Shown: positions 27,372 through 37,470 of the stretch, in pieces
Layout of the letters: the number at the start of each line of letters is the position of its first letter
Numbering within the stretch: the stretch's first letter is position 1
NCBI RefSeq assembly: GCF_029626145.1
Contig: NZ_JARUBJ010000002.1
Span: forward strand, 4,871,501 to 4,935,500
Length of the DNA stretch: 64,000 nucleotides
Direction: 5' to 3'
Source of the DNA: Micromonospora sp. WMMD961
Lineage (GTDB): Bacteria; Actinomycetota; Actinomycetes; Mycobacteriales; Micromonosporaceae
The notes under the pieces: model-generated
Seen by the model: only the letters and a program-made list of their open reading frames with translations
Told to the model about the DNA's origin: nothing
The model's database searches: none
Made by a program: the position numbers and the translations under genes

Positions 27372-28303
27372 TCAGGTGCGGCGGCGGCGCCAGCCGACGA
27401 CAGCGCCGACGAGACCGAGCAGGGCCAGCAGCCCGACTGTGATCAACGCCGGCAGCGCGGAGCCGGTGTCCTGGCGGGCAGCCGTCGCGGTGGGTACCGC
27501 GTCGAGGATGCGCGGTTCGTCCGTGGTGGCGCTCGGTGACGCGGACGGCACCATCGGTGTCGGGGGTGTCAGCACTGTGGACGACGGCGTCGGCGCGCCA
27601 CTGACCGGGGCCGATGTCGACGCTCCCGGCGGCGGGAGGCCGGGCGGAGGGTTGCCGCCTCCAGGGTTTCCCGGCATCGGTGGTTTGCCAGCGCCCGGTG
27701 CGTTCCCGCCGCCGGGCTGGGCCGGGGTGGGCGCGGCGGGGGGCGGAGCGGGAGGGGTCGTGCCGGTCGGCTTGCTGTTGCGGGCTCGGACGCTGTCCGG
27801 GCTGAACCGGGGCCGCCCCTCGGTGCCCCCGATGTCGGTCGCCCCGAAGATCCACAGGTCGACGCTGCCCGGCTTGGGCTTGTAGCTCATCGCGCCGAGT
27901 TGGCTGTAGACCCAGGTGTTCTGTCCCGGGTCGGCGTGCCAGTACGACCAGTAGGCGCTGGCCGGCGGGGTGAGGGCACATCTCTCGTCCGCCGGGGTGG
28001 GGTACTGGGTGCCGCCCTGGTGGCCGGCGTAGCCGATCCGGCAGATGAACGCGGGCCCGTCGTGCTGGGTTCCGGTGGTGCGCCAGCCACCCTGGTTGAG
28101 CAGTTGGTAACCGGTGGTCGGGGTGGTGCCGCAGGAGCGCAGGAGCGGCCCACCCCATTTGCTGAAGTCCACCGCGAGGATCACCCCGGACGAGGTGGTG
28201 CACTGCCCGATCGGCAGCGGGTCGGCCAGCGCCGGCGCGGGCGTCCCTGCCACTGCGGCGACGATCGCCAGGGCCACTACCGAACGCCGCCACCTGTGGG
28301 TCA

Positions 28304-28304
<1 letters not shown>
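27372..28304 (-). CDS. Secreted, membrane-tethered beta-domain protein (SCO2322-like), predicted cobalamin-binding accessory
   Basis: 310 aa. Signal peptide about 1-28 (ALAIVAAVAGTPAPALA). Residues about 30-165 are a domain with paired Cys (IGQCTTSS, LLRSCGTT, FICRIG, ERCALTPP) and the segment SAYWSYWHADPGQNTWVYS, which resembles the ligand-covering beta-domain (DUF4430-type) of transcobalamins. A Pro/Gly-rich linker (about 170-270) leads to one C-terminal helix (ALITVGLLALLGLVGAVVGW) and RRRRT, so it is anchored on the outer face. The same N domain opens the upstream 913-aa protein. The ATG at 28304 overlaps that protein's stop (TGATG); the GTG at 28307 is equally possible. The SCO2322-family name is from memory of annotation, not checked. 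Confidence 0.75.
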
Positions 28305-31045
<2,741 letters not shown>

Positions 31046-31151
31046 GGCGACTCTCTCCGGGGTAGCGGCGCAGGCGCGGACGCGGACCCCGGGGACGAGT
31101 CCCGGAAACCCTTGCTCCGCGCCGTGTACCTCGACGGCGCTGCGGTGCACT

Positions 31152-31242
31152 ATCCAGCCAGGTAATCCGACTCGTCCCGAAAACGGGACCTACGGCTGCG
31201 GGCCAGCGCCGGACTTTGACCGGCTTCCCCTGACTGCTGGAT
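31152..31242 (-). promoter_or_regulatory. Cobalamin riboswitch (minus strand) for the ECF/surface-protein operon
   Basis: On the minus strand the core GGGGAAGCCGGTCAAAGTCC, continuing GGCGCTGGCCCGCAGCCGTAG (31190-31230), matches the conserved B12-box region. The later GAGTCGGATTACCTGGC (31157-31173) matches the conserved 3' element. The closing stem is ATCCAGC with GCTGGAT (31236-31242 and 31152-31158). GGGACGAGTC at 31169-31178 inside the aptamer is perfectly complementary to a downstream leader segment at 31092-31101, suggesting two exclusive folds. It lies about 105 bases ahead of the ATG at 31045. Expected effect: B12 represses the operon. Confidence 0.85.
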
Positions 31243-31339
31243 CGGGGCCATCGGACCACAGCCGCCACCACCCCGTCAACGCGAAGACGTGTCATGTACC
31301 TAACAGCGCGCGGTAGGGGCTTCCTCCCATACCGTGACC

Positions 31340-31436
31340 GCGTCATCGCGTGGGGGAACCCGGTGGAAATCCGGGGCTGACGCGCAACGGTGAGGACGGT
31401 TGGCCGTCCCGAGCCCGACTACCCACGTGATGACGC
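31340..31436 (+). promoter_or_regulatory. Cobalamin riboswitch (plus strand) for the secreted transcobalamin-like gene
   Basis: Core GGGGGAACCCGGTGGAAATC, then CGGGGCTGACGCGCAACGGTG (31352-31391), with the 3' element GAGCCCGACTACCC (31411-31424), matches the cobalamin riboswitch consensus. A long closing stem pairs 31340-31354 with 31422-31436. A 7-base segment CGGGCTC at 31503-31509 can pair with GAGCCCG in the aptamer, just before AAGGAG at 31539-31544, hinting at translational control. It overlaps nothing on the other strand and lies 98 bases from the divergent riboswitch core. Confidence 0.85.
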
Positions 31437-31549
31437 AGCACCTGCGGTATCCGTCCCACGCGCCCTGCGGCCGGCCCGCCCCGCTCCCGCCGGCTCCGTT
31501 GCCGGGCTCCGGGTCGAGGCAGTCGTGCCCCGTACCCCAAGGAGACCCG

Positions 31550-32983
31550 ATGTCCTCGCGCCCTTCCTCCGGCAGCCGCCGGAGACGACTCGCGACAGTT
31601 CCCGCCGCCGCCCTGATCACCACCGTCGTCGCGGTCACGGTCGGTGCCGCACCGGCCGCCGCGACCTCGACGGCGGCGCAGATCGCCACCGCCAGGACCA
31701 ACGGCGTCGCCTACCTGCGCACCCTGCAGGCCGCCGACGGCAGCTACGCCAGCGGCGGGTTGTCGAACGAGTGGGCGTTCAGCGCGTTCGCCCCGGCCGG
31801 CGTCGCGGCCGTGGACGTCTACCCCAGCGGTGACACGACCAAGAACGCCCGCACCGTCTATCGCAACCAGCTATCGGCCGCGTCCTGGCCGAGCACCACG
31901 CCCGTGGTCACCGACTACGAGCGTGGGGTGCTCAACGCCTACGCCGCCGGCATCGACCCCGCTCGCGTCTCCCCCGCCCGCAACCTGATCGCCGACACCA
32001 TCGCCTACTGGCAGACCGGCTCGGCCGGCTACTACGGCCCGCCGGCCAACGTCAACGGAACCATCTTCGCCACCCTCGCCCTGGCCGGAGCGAAGACCCA
32101 GACCGGCGCCGCCCGCGTACCGCAGGCGCTGCTCAACCTGTCGGTCACCCGGATCCGCAACAACCAGCACAACGACGGCGGTTGGACGTTCACCCAGGCC
32201 GAAGGCAACCCCACCCAACTCGCCTCGGCCAGCGACATCGACATGACCGGCGCGGCCATGGCCGCCCTCTGCGCCGCCGGGGTGCCGAACACCGACACCG
32301 ACATCGTCCAGGCGAAGAACTTCCTCAAGAGCAAGCTCGTCAACGCCTCGGGCGCCTTCACCTCCATGTTCGGCGTCAACACCGACTCCAACGCCTGGGC
32401 CGTCTCCGGGCTCAACGCCTGCGGCATCCCGAGCCAGGGCACCGATTTCACCACCACCGCCGGCAAGACCCCGATCGACTTCCTCCGGGCCCAGCAGCTG
32501 ACCGGCGGCGGGTTCAAGTACCTGCCCACCAACACCACCCCCTCGGCGTACGCCTCCATCGACGCGGTGCGGGCCCTGGCCGGCGCCGGCTACACCGCCG
32601 CTCCCCCGACGCCGGTCACCGCCGGCGCGCCCACCTGGGTCGCGGCGAGCGGATTCACCGCCGGCACCGCCACCCGGCTCGCCGTCATCATCGACAACGG
32701 CAGCGGCAGCATCAAGCCGTGCGCGGTCACCCTGACGCCGACCGCCGCCACCACCACCCTCGGCGCAGTACTGGACGCCGCCGTCGGCGCGGCCACCCCG
32801 AGCGGCTGCGTCACGGCCCTCAACCCGACCAGCGGCACCGGCACCATCACCGCTGTCAACGGCCTGGCCAACAGCGGCTCCTCGACCTGGAAGGTCGCCC
32901 GCGACGGCGGCTCCCCGGTCACCGCGACCCGCGGCACGACCGTGACCGTCGGCGACACGATCTACCTGCGCTACGGCGCCTGA
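31550..32983 (+). CDS. Secreted transcobalamin-like protein: alpha/alpha-barrel plus DUF4430-type C-terminal domain
   Basis: 477 aa. Signal peptide about 1-39 (cut near AAPAAA), no membrane or wall anchor, so released. Residues about 45-350 contain alpha-hairpin repeats of the terpenoid-cyclase-like barrel (ARTNGVAYLRTLQAADGSY, NNQHNDGGWTF, ANTDSNAWAVSGLNACG-type turns). Residues about 375-477 form a beta-rich DUF4430-type domain ending SSTWKVARDGG then VTVGDTIYLRYGA, the same order of domains as intrinsic factor and transcobalamin. The ATG at 31550 has AAGGAG at 6 bases. Control by a cobalamin riboswitch and divergence from a predicted B12 ECF operon both support cobalamin binding. A prenyltransferase-like enzyme is the alternative, but no catalytic Asp-rich motif or pathway genes are present. 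Confidence 0.8.
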   Translation: MSSRPSSGSRRRRLATVPAAALITTVVAVTVGAAPAAATSTAAQIATARTNGVAYLRTLQAADGSYASGGLSNEWAFSAFAPAGVAAVDVYPSGDTTKNARTVYRNQLSAASWPSTTPVVTDYERGVLNAYAAGIDPARVSPARNLIADTIAYWQTGSAGYYGPPANVNGTIFATLALAGAKTQTGAARVPQALLNLSVTRIRNNQHNDGGWTFTQAEGNPTQLASASDIDMTGAAMAALCAAGVPNTDTDIVQAKNFLKSKLVNASGAFTSMFGVNTDSNAWAVSGLNACGIPSQGTDFTTTAGKTPIDFLRAQQLTGGGFKYLPTNTTPSAYASIDAVRALAGAGYTAAPPTPVTAGAPTWVAASGFTAGTATRLAVIIDNGSGSIKPCAVTLTPTAATTTLGAVLDAAVGAATPSGCVTALNPTSGTGTITAVNGLANSGSSTWKVARDGGSPVTATRGTTVTVGDTIYLRYGA

Positions 32984-32998
32984 GCGCCGGGTAGCGCG

Positions 32999-33031
32999 AT
33001 GGTCAGCGGCGGCCCGGCCGTCGCTGACCAT
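32999..33031. terminator. Terminator hairpin after the transcobalamin-like gene
   Basis: Perfect 10-bp stem (32999-33008 with 33022-33031), 13-base loop, 15 bases after the TGA at 32981-32983. Confidence 0.7.
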
Positions 33032-33126
33032 CCGCCGGTCGAACCGTCCGCCGCCGCTCAGGTGAGGATGACGAGGTGAACCGCGAACGGTGCGCCGGAC
33101 AGACCACGACCTGAACATCGGGTTGA

Positions 33127-33396
33127 TCAACTAACCAGGTCGTCACTCTGGTGAGGACAGCGACGGCCTGCGTCCGGGCCCGGTAGCCCGAGGCTTGCGC
33201 ACGCCGCGAGCAGGCCCTCCAGGCGGGCTACTCGACGTCGGGTGTCCTTCAACTGCTGGCGAAGCTGATGCGCTTGGGCCTCACTGGCACCGAGTTGCCG
33301 ACGGGCGGCGTCGAGCCGCTCGAAGTCGGCCGCTGTCAGCACGATCATCGGCTGCCCGTCCACAGTCCCGACACGGTGTTCGATCTTTCGGCGCAT
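33127..33396 (-). CDS. Small coiled-coil protein of unknown function
   Basis: 89 aa. After a basic start (MRRKIEHRVGTVDGQPMIVL) comes a helical, Gln/Arg/Leu-rich segment (about 24-72: DFERLDAARRQLGASEAQAH, then LRQQLKDTRRRVARLEGLL) with heptad spacing, likely a coiled coil. The protein ends with a polar tail. GAGGG precedes the ATG at 33396. Family not recognised. It lies downstream of another small hypothetical gene but a strong hairpin separates them, so it is probably transcribed on its own. Confidence 0.6.
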   Translation of the reverse strand: MRRKIEHRVGTVDGQPMIVLTAADFERLDAARRQLGASEAQAHQLRQQLKDTRRRVARLEGLLAACASLGLPGPDAGRRCPHQSDDLVS

Positions 33397-33433
33397 CGGG
33401 ACCCTCTGGCTGGGCGGTGGGCGTTGCGGCTGC

Positions 33434-33467
33434 CCGCTGGGTTCCGCCCGTGGGCGGAACCCAGCGG
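33434..33467. terminator. Strong terminator hairpin
   Basis: Perfect 16-bp inverted repeat (33434-33449 with 33452-33467) with a 2-base centre, 4 bases after the stop of the small gene at 33472-33732 on the minus strand. It marks the end of the superoxide dismutase transcript. Confidence 0.8.
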
Positions 33468-33471
33468 ATCA

Positions 33472-33732
33472 TCATGCTGGCGGGGACTGGGCAGTCTCGG
33501 CCAGGAGCAGGGACAGCTCCCGGACCAGGTCGTCCATCGACTGGCCGCTCTGCGCCTTCACCAGGCCCAGAGCGAGATCGGCCAGCAGGTAAAAGCCGAG
33601 AGTGCGGGCCTGCTCGGAGCTGAACGCCGACATCAGTTCCTCCGCGCCGGCGAGATCACCGCGATGCTTGGCGGCGATGACCCCGGCGGCGCGTTGGACG
33701 ATCTCGGCCGCCTCGGGGGTGTACCCGCTCAC
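33472..33732 (-). CDS. Small helical protein downstream of superoxide dismutase
   Basis: 86 aa, all-helical pattern (PEAAEIVQRAAGVIAAKHRG, TLGFYLLADLALGLVKAQ, MDDLVRELSLLLAETA). No signal peptide and no motif that I recognise. The GTG at 33732 lies 7 bases after the SOD stop and the gene ends at a strong hairpin, so it is cotranscribed with sod and probably Nur-controlled. Function unknown. Confidence 0.62.
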   Translation of the reverse strand: MSGYTPEAAEIVQRAAGVIAAKHRGDLAGAEELMSAFSSEQARTLGFYLLADLALGLVKAQSGQSMDDLVRELSLLLAETAQSPPA

Positions 33733-33739
33733 GCCCGGG

Positions 33740-34354
33740 TCAGATCTTCGGGGTGGCGGCGCGGGCGGCGTCGAAGCGGGAGATCACGTCGGTCCAGTTG
33801 ACCAGGTTCCACAGCCGGTCCACGTAGTCCGGGCGGACGTTGCGGTACTGCAGGTAGTAGGCGTGCTCCCAGGCGTCGAACACCAGGATCGGGGTGGAGC
33901 CCTGTCCGACATTGCCGTGGTGGTCGTAGACCTGCTCCACGATCAGCCGCTGGCTGAGCGGCTCCCAGGCCAGCACACCCCAACCCGAACCCTGCACACC
34001 CTTGGTCGCCGCGGACAACTGACCGGCGAACCCGTCGAACGAGCCGAAGTGCTCGTCGATCGCCGCCGCCAACTCACCGTCGGGACGATCGCCGCCGTCG
34101 GGGGACAGGTTGTTCCAGAAGATCGAGTGCAGTACGTGCCCGGACAGGTTGAACGCGAACGTCTTCTCCAACCCGACCAGCGTCGCGTAGTCGCCCTTGT
34201 CGCGGGCCTCGGCGAGCCGGTCGAGCCCGTCGTTGGCGCCCTTGACGTACGCGGCGTGGTGCTTGTCGTGGTGCAGCTCCAGGATCTCGCCGGACATGGC
34301 GGGTTCGAGTGCGCCGTAGTCGTAGGGCAGGTCGGGCAGGTTGTACACGGCCAT
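33740..34354 (-). CDS. sodF: Superoxide dismutase, Fe/Mn family (probable Nur-repressed SodF)
   Basis: 204 aa, full length. It disproportionates superoxide to peroxide and oxygen in the cytoplasm. Metal ligands by family alignment are His28 (ILELHHDKHH), His76 (SGHVLHSIFW), Asp160 and His164 (FDAWEHAYYLQY). QVYDHH near 141-146 carries the His seen in the mycobacterial iron enzyme; the metal cannot be fixed from sequence, but a nickel-regulator box upstream mirrors Streptomyces sodF, the iron SOD repressed when nickel SOD can be made. GAGAGGAAG precedes the ATG at 34354. A helical mini-protein follows in the same transcript. Confidence 0.93.
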   Translation of the reverse strand: MAVYNLPDLPYDYGALEPAMSGEILELHHDKHHAAYVKGANDGLDRLAEARDKGDYATLVGLEKTFAFNLSGHVLHSIFWNNLSPDGGDRPDGELAAAIDEHFGSFDGFAGQLSAATKGVQGSGWGVLAWEPLSQRLIVEQVYDHHGNVGQGSTPILVFDAWEHAYYLQYRNVRPDYVDRLWNLVNWTDVISRFDAARAATPKI

Positions 34355-34389
34355 GAATACTTCCTCTCAGTGCTGCCTTAGTTTGGCTG

Positions 34390-34406
34390 TTGCCATTATC
34401 TTGCAA
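34390..34406 (-). promoter_or_regulatory. Nur-box-like operator of sodF
   Basis: On the minus strand TTGCAAGATAATGGCAA, i.e. TTGCAA-N5-TGGCAA, one mismatch from the Streptomyces Nur (nickel uptake regulator) consensus TTGCAA-N5-TTGCAA. It lies 36 bases upstream of the sod ATG, where repressor binding would cover the promoter. The remaining 34407-34663 stretch holds no gene I can support. Confidence 0.65.
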
Positions 34407-34663
34407 CAAGGGTCTGGATGTCGTCGGGGGACGTGACTTGATCGGCCCGCGCACGTCGAGCACGTCGGCGCGGACGCTGGCGTCGGCGTGCTGGCCACTC
34501 GGACTCGGCCTAAAACAGGGGTTCGGAGGAACACCCAGACGATCTCGCCCAGCTCGGCGACCTGGGTTGGCGCGCCGTCGCTGCCGAGGAGCCCCGAAAC
34601 CGGTCGAGTCGTGTCGAGGGTCTGATAAGCCTGCGGCACCGAGGATCAGCTCACGGCCGTACG

Positions 34664-34862
34664 ATGGTCGGCAGTGCTGGTTCGCCGCACCGTCTCGGTG
34701 CGACGTCGTGAGAGGGCACCCAGTGCGACACCGCGACTGCCCCGCAGCGGTGAGTGGGCACGACCGCCGTAATACGCACTGGACGCGTGAGCGTCTGGGA
34801 AGCGACGGCCAGTAGGAGATCGGTTCGCCCCGGTCACGCCCGCGCGTCCGAAGACCTGCCCG
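34664..34862 (+). promoter_or_regulatory. Cobalamin riboswitch of the metE type
   Basis: Contains the classic long actinobacterial B12 element in order: GGGCACCCAGTGCGAC (34714-34729), CTGCCCCGCAGCGGTGAGTG (34737-34756), ACGACCGCCGTAATACGCAC (34760-34779), TCTGGGAAGCGACGGCCAGT (34794-34813) and GCGTCCGAAGACCTGCC (34844-34860). This is the best of the three matches in the window. The expected downstream gene, metE, is reduced to a short fragment. Confidence 0.9.
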
Positions 34863-34903
34863 CACCACGTGCGCCGCCGTCGGCCCCCCGGGAGGGTCAG
34901 GGC

Positions 34904-34996
34904 GAGGCGTTCCGGCTCGCCGCCAGCGGAGTCGCCGACGCTACCCAGATCCACACCCACCTGTGCTACTCCGAGTTCGGCGAGGTGCTGCCCGCC
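34904..34996 (+). pseudogene. metE: Remnant of cobalamin-independent methionine synthase
   Basis: 31 codons, EAFRLAASGVADATQIHTHL followed by CYSEFGEVLPA, match the C-terminal catalytic region of MetE, which contains a zinc-ligand His (QIHTHLCYSEFGE) and Cys; MetE enzymes are normally about 750 aa. No start or remaining coding sequence exists: the riboswitch ends about 40 bases upstream and a terminator starts 45 bases downstream. So one large deletion (or two) removed more than 2 kb of the gene and kept its regulatory ends. The cell must use another MetE or the B12-dependent MetH. Confidence 0.8.
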
Positions 34997-35040
34997 TCGT
35001 CGCTGGCGCCGCCGAGGTCCGAAGCACGCTCACCTGAGCG

Positions 35041-35078
35041 CAGGGTGGGGCGGCGCGGCACGCCGCCGCCCCACCCTG
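35041..35078. terminator. Terminator hairpin of the former metE gene
   Basis: 15-bp perfect stem (35041-35055 with 35064-35078), 8-base loop, between the metE remnant and the convergent btuF-like gene ending at 35112. Confidence 0.75.
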
Positions 35079-35111
35079 GCGTGCGACGATGCCCGCGTCG
35101 GCCAGGCGGCG

Positions 35112-36011
35112 TCAACCTACGCCGGCGGAAACCTGACGAGCGCGGGAATCCGGGCGGCCGGCGAGGATGGCGGCGAGGATCTCCGCACCGTCGACGACCC
35201 TCGGGCCGGGGCGGTTGAAGTAGGCGGGCCCGTCGACCACCCACACCTGGCCCCGACGAACCGCAGGCAGGTCGACCCAGCCGGGTTGCCCGGCTGCCAC
35301 GGACAGCTCGTCGATGGTCCGTTCGGGCGTGAACCCACACGGCCCGAACACCACCACGTCCGGAGCCAGGTCGGCGACCACCGACCACTGATGTGGGGTG
35401 CTGTGCGCCCCCGGGCCGAGCAGCAAAGGCCGTCCACCCCCGAGGGTGATCTGCTCCGGCACCCAGTGCCCGCCCGGCATCAACGGGTCGAGCCACTCGA
35501 CGAACAGCACCGTAGGCGCGCCGGGCAGCGCGCCGGGCAGCGCGCCGAGACGACGCTCGGCGTCCGCCCGGATCTCCGCCGCCCTGCCGGTCGTGCCGGT
35601 CAGGGCGGCTACGGCGCCGACCGTGTCCAGTATCCCGCCGATGGTCCTCGCCTCCAGCGACACCACCCTGGTGTCGAGGTCGATCAACCGAACCGCGTCA
35701 TTCACCCGGGCATAGGAGACCGCGCACACGTCGCACAGGTCCTGGGTCAGGATCAGATCCGGCTTCAGGTCCTCCAGCGTCGTCACGTCGAGCTGGTACA
35801 ACGACGATCCTCGGTGCGCGTCGCCGGCGATCGCCGCTGAGATCTCCCGGCTCGTCAACGCCTCGGGCAGAGACGTTCCGGTCACCACCGGAACACCGGC
35901 CAGGTCCCCCGGCGGCCAGTCACACTCGTGCGTGCGGCCGACCAGATACCCGGTCAGGCCGAGCATGGCCACGATGTCCGTGGCCGCCGGCAGCAGTGAG
36001 ACGATCCGCAC
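35112..36011 (-). CDS. Cobalamin-binding protein, BtuF-like (no signal peptide)
   Basis: 299 aa of the helical-backbone metal/vitamin binding fold (BtuF/FhuD class): RIVSLLPAATDIVAMLGLTG at the start, RTHECDWP, KPDLILTQDLCDVCAVSY, VSLEARTIGGILDTVGAVAA in the linking helix and FVEWLDPLMPGGHWVPE in the second lobe. All are typical of the BtuF-like cobalamin-binding family. The GTG at 36011 starts directly at the first beta strand, so it lacks a signal peptide or lipobox and is predicted cytoplasmic; longer frames give no signal either. No BtuC/BtuD partners are adjacent. Location next to the metE scar and B12 uptake genes supports a corrinoid role, possibly binding or sensing inside the cell. 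Confidence 0.8.
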   Translation of the reverse strand: MRIVSLLPAATDIVAMLGLTGYLVGRTHECDWPPGDLAGVPVVTGTSLPEALTSREISAAIAGDAHRGSSLYQLDVTTLEDLKPDLILTQDLCDVCAVSYARVNDAVRLIDLDTRVVSLEARTIGGILDTVGAVAALTGTTGRAAEIRADAERRLGALPGALPGAPTVLFVEWLDPLMPGGHWVPEQITLGGGRPLLLGPGAHSTPHQWSVVADLAPDVVVFGPCGFTPERTIDELSVAAGQPGWVDLPAVRRGQVWVVDGPAYFNRPGPRVVDGAEILAAILAGRPDSRARQVSAGVG

Positions 36012-36297
36012 ACCCGCCTGCCTACCAGGCACGACCAAGCCGCGTCCACTCCGACAGCGCGTGGCACCCCCTGCATCTGACGAACGACCCTGCGGCAGCT
36101 CCCGTGATCGCGCCACGACCCAACGGGCGACAGTCGACGTACGGGCCGCCGGGTCGTCGACGGGGGCGACGTCGGCCAGACTCTCGTGTATCCCGAGCAG
36201 GCACTGGTCGACACTTCTTGCGGCTACGGGAACTGGCGTCTGCCGTCGCCCGACTGATACTCGACGGACGTGGTGTCAGACCGGAACGGGGCGTGTG

Positions 36298-37470
36298 ATG
36301 ACGGCTGAGCGGTGGTGGGCTCCGACGGGTGTGGCGACGGCGGCGATGGCCACGTCGATGACGGCGCTGTACGCCACATCGGCGTTGGCCCCGTTCCTGG
36401 TTGCCGACCTGGGTCTGTCCCGAACGGCGGTGGGTGCCGTGGTGACGGTGTCCTTCGCGGTCGCGGCGGTGGTGTCTCTCATCGCCGGGCACCTGATCGA
36501 CCTGGGTGGAGCGCGGCGGGGACTTCTGGCGATGTGCGTGGCCGTGCTGGTGGCCCTGCTCGGCGCGTCCGCGGCGCCCGGTTACGGGTGGCTTCTGGTG
36601 GCGGTGGCGGTGGCGGGCGTGGGGCAGGCACTGGCCAATCCGGCGACGAATGTGTTGGTCTCCGGCGCGGTTCCGCCGCAGCGTCGGGGTAGCGCCATCG
36701 GGGTGAAGCAGGCGGGGGTGCAGTTGGCGGCGTTCACGTGCGGGCTCGTACTGCCGGCGGTGGCTGCTCTGGCCGACTGGCGGGTGGCGTTGCGGGTGTC
36801 GGCGTTGGTCCCGCTGGCGACGGTGATCGCGGTGTGGTGGTCGGTTCCGACTGTCGCGCGCCGGGTAGCGGCCGGCTCATGGTGGCGGCTGTCGGCACCG
36901 ACCGGTTGGTTGGCCTGGTTGGTGGCGTTCTCGCTGTTGCTGGGCACCGGGCTGGCGGCGGTGAACACCTACCTTCCGCTCTACGCGACCCAGCGGCTGG
37001 GCCTGGGCACGGGTACGGGCGGAGCTCTGCTCGCCGCGTTCGGCGTGACGGGTCTGCTGGCCCGCGTGTGGTGGGGCCGCTGGGCTGACCGGACTGCGGA
37101 GGTGACCGTTGCCCTGGCAGGGCTGGCTGCGGCGGCAGTCGTCGGGATCCTGCTGGTGCTCTCGGCGGATCATGTCTGGGCCGGTCTGGTCTGGATCGGC
37201 GCGGTGGTGGTCGGCGGATCGGCGACGGCGGCGAACGCGCTGTCGATGCTGATGGTGCTGCGTCGAGGCAAGGCCCTGGGGCAGGCGTCAGGGCTGGTGT
37301 CGGTGGGTTTCTTCGGCGGCTTCGTCGTCGGGCCGACCGCCGTCGGTTGGTGCGCCGACGCCGGCGGGTGGGGGGCGGCGTGGCTGGTGGTCGCGGCGGT
37401 GTTCGCCGGCACGGCGTTGCTCGCGATGCGGGTGCGCTCCGCCAGCGCCCAGCCGAAGGTCGCGGCGTGA
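36298..37470 (+). CDS. MFS transporter
   Basis: 390 aa with 12 predicted helices and a loop between TM6 and TM7 (about 180-200). The first-half motif LIDLGGARRGLLAM corresponds to motif A of the major facilitator superfamily (usually GxLaDrxGrr); the second half has WGRWADRTAEV. No substrate can be named. ATG at 36298 (GTG at 36295 also in frame). It overlaps the following GH88-like gene as GTGA, so both are one transcript, suggesting uptake of a sugar acid that the hydrolase acts upon. Divergent from the btuF-like gene; the 286-base gap between them contains no recognisable riboswitch. Confidence 0.85.
   Translation: MTAERWWAPTGVATAAMATSMTALYATSALAPFLVADLGLSRTAVGAVVTVSFAVAAVVSLIAGHLIDLGGARRGLLAMCVAVLVALLGASAAPGYGWLLVAVAVAGVGQALANPATNVLVSGAVPPQRRGSAIGVKQAGVQLAAFTCGLVLPAVAALADWRVALRVSALVPLATVIAVWWSVPTVARRVAAGSWWRLSAPTGWLAWLVAFSLLLGTGLAAVNTYLPLYATQRLGLGTGTGGALLAAFGVTGLLARVWWGRWADRTAEVTVALAGLAAAAVVGILLVLSADHVWAGLVWIGAVVVGGSATAANALSMLMVLRRGKALGQASGLVSVGFFGGFVVGPTAVGWCADAGGWGAAWLVVAAVFAGTALLAMRVRSASAQPKVAA

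Noticed and set aside
34366..34639. Minus-strand frame beginning VPQAYQTLDTTRPVSG between sodF and the metE riboswitch
   Set aside because: The first 45 residues look plausible, the rest is Thr/Pro/Arg noise, and no ribosome site or family is visible.
36012..36297. A cobalamin riboswitch before the btuF-like gene
   Set aside because: I looked on the minus strand for the B12-box and the 3' element; only scattered GGGAGCTGCCGCAG-like pieces occur, without the order or closing stems.
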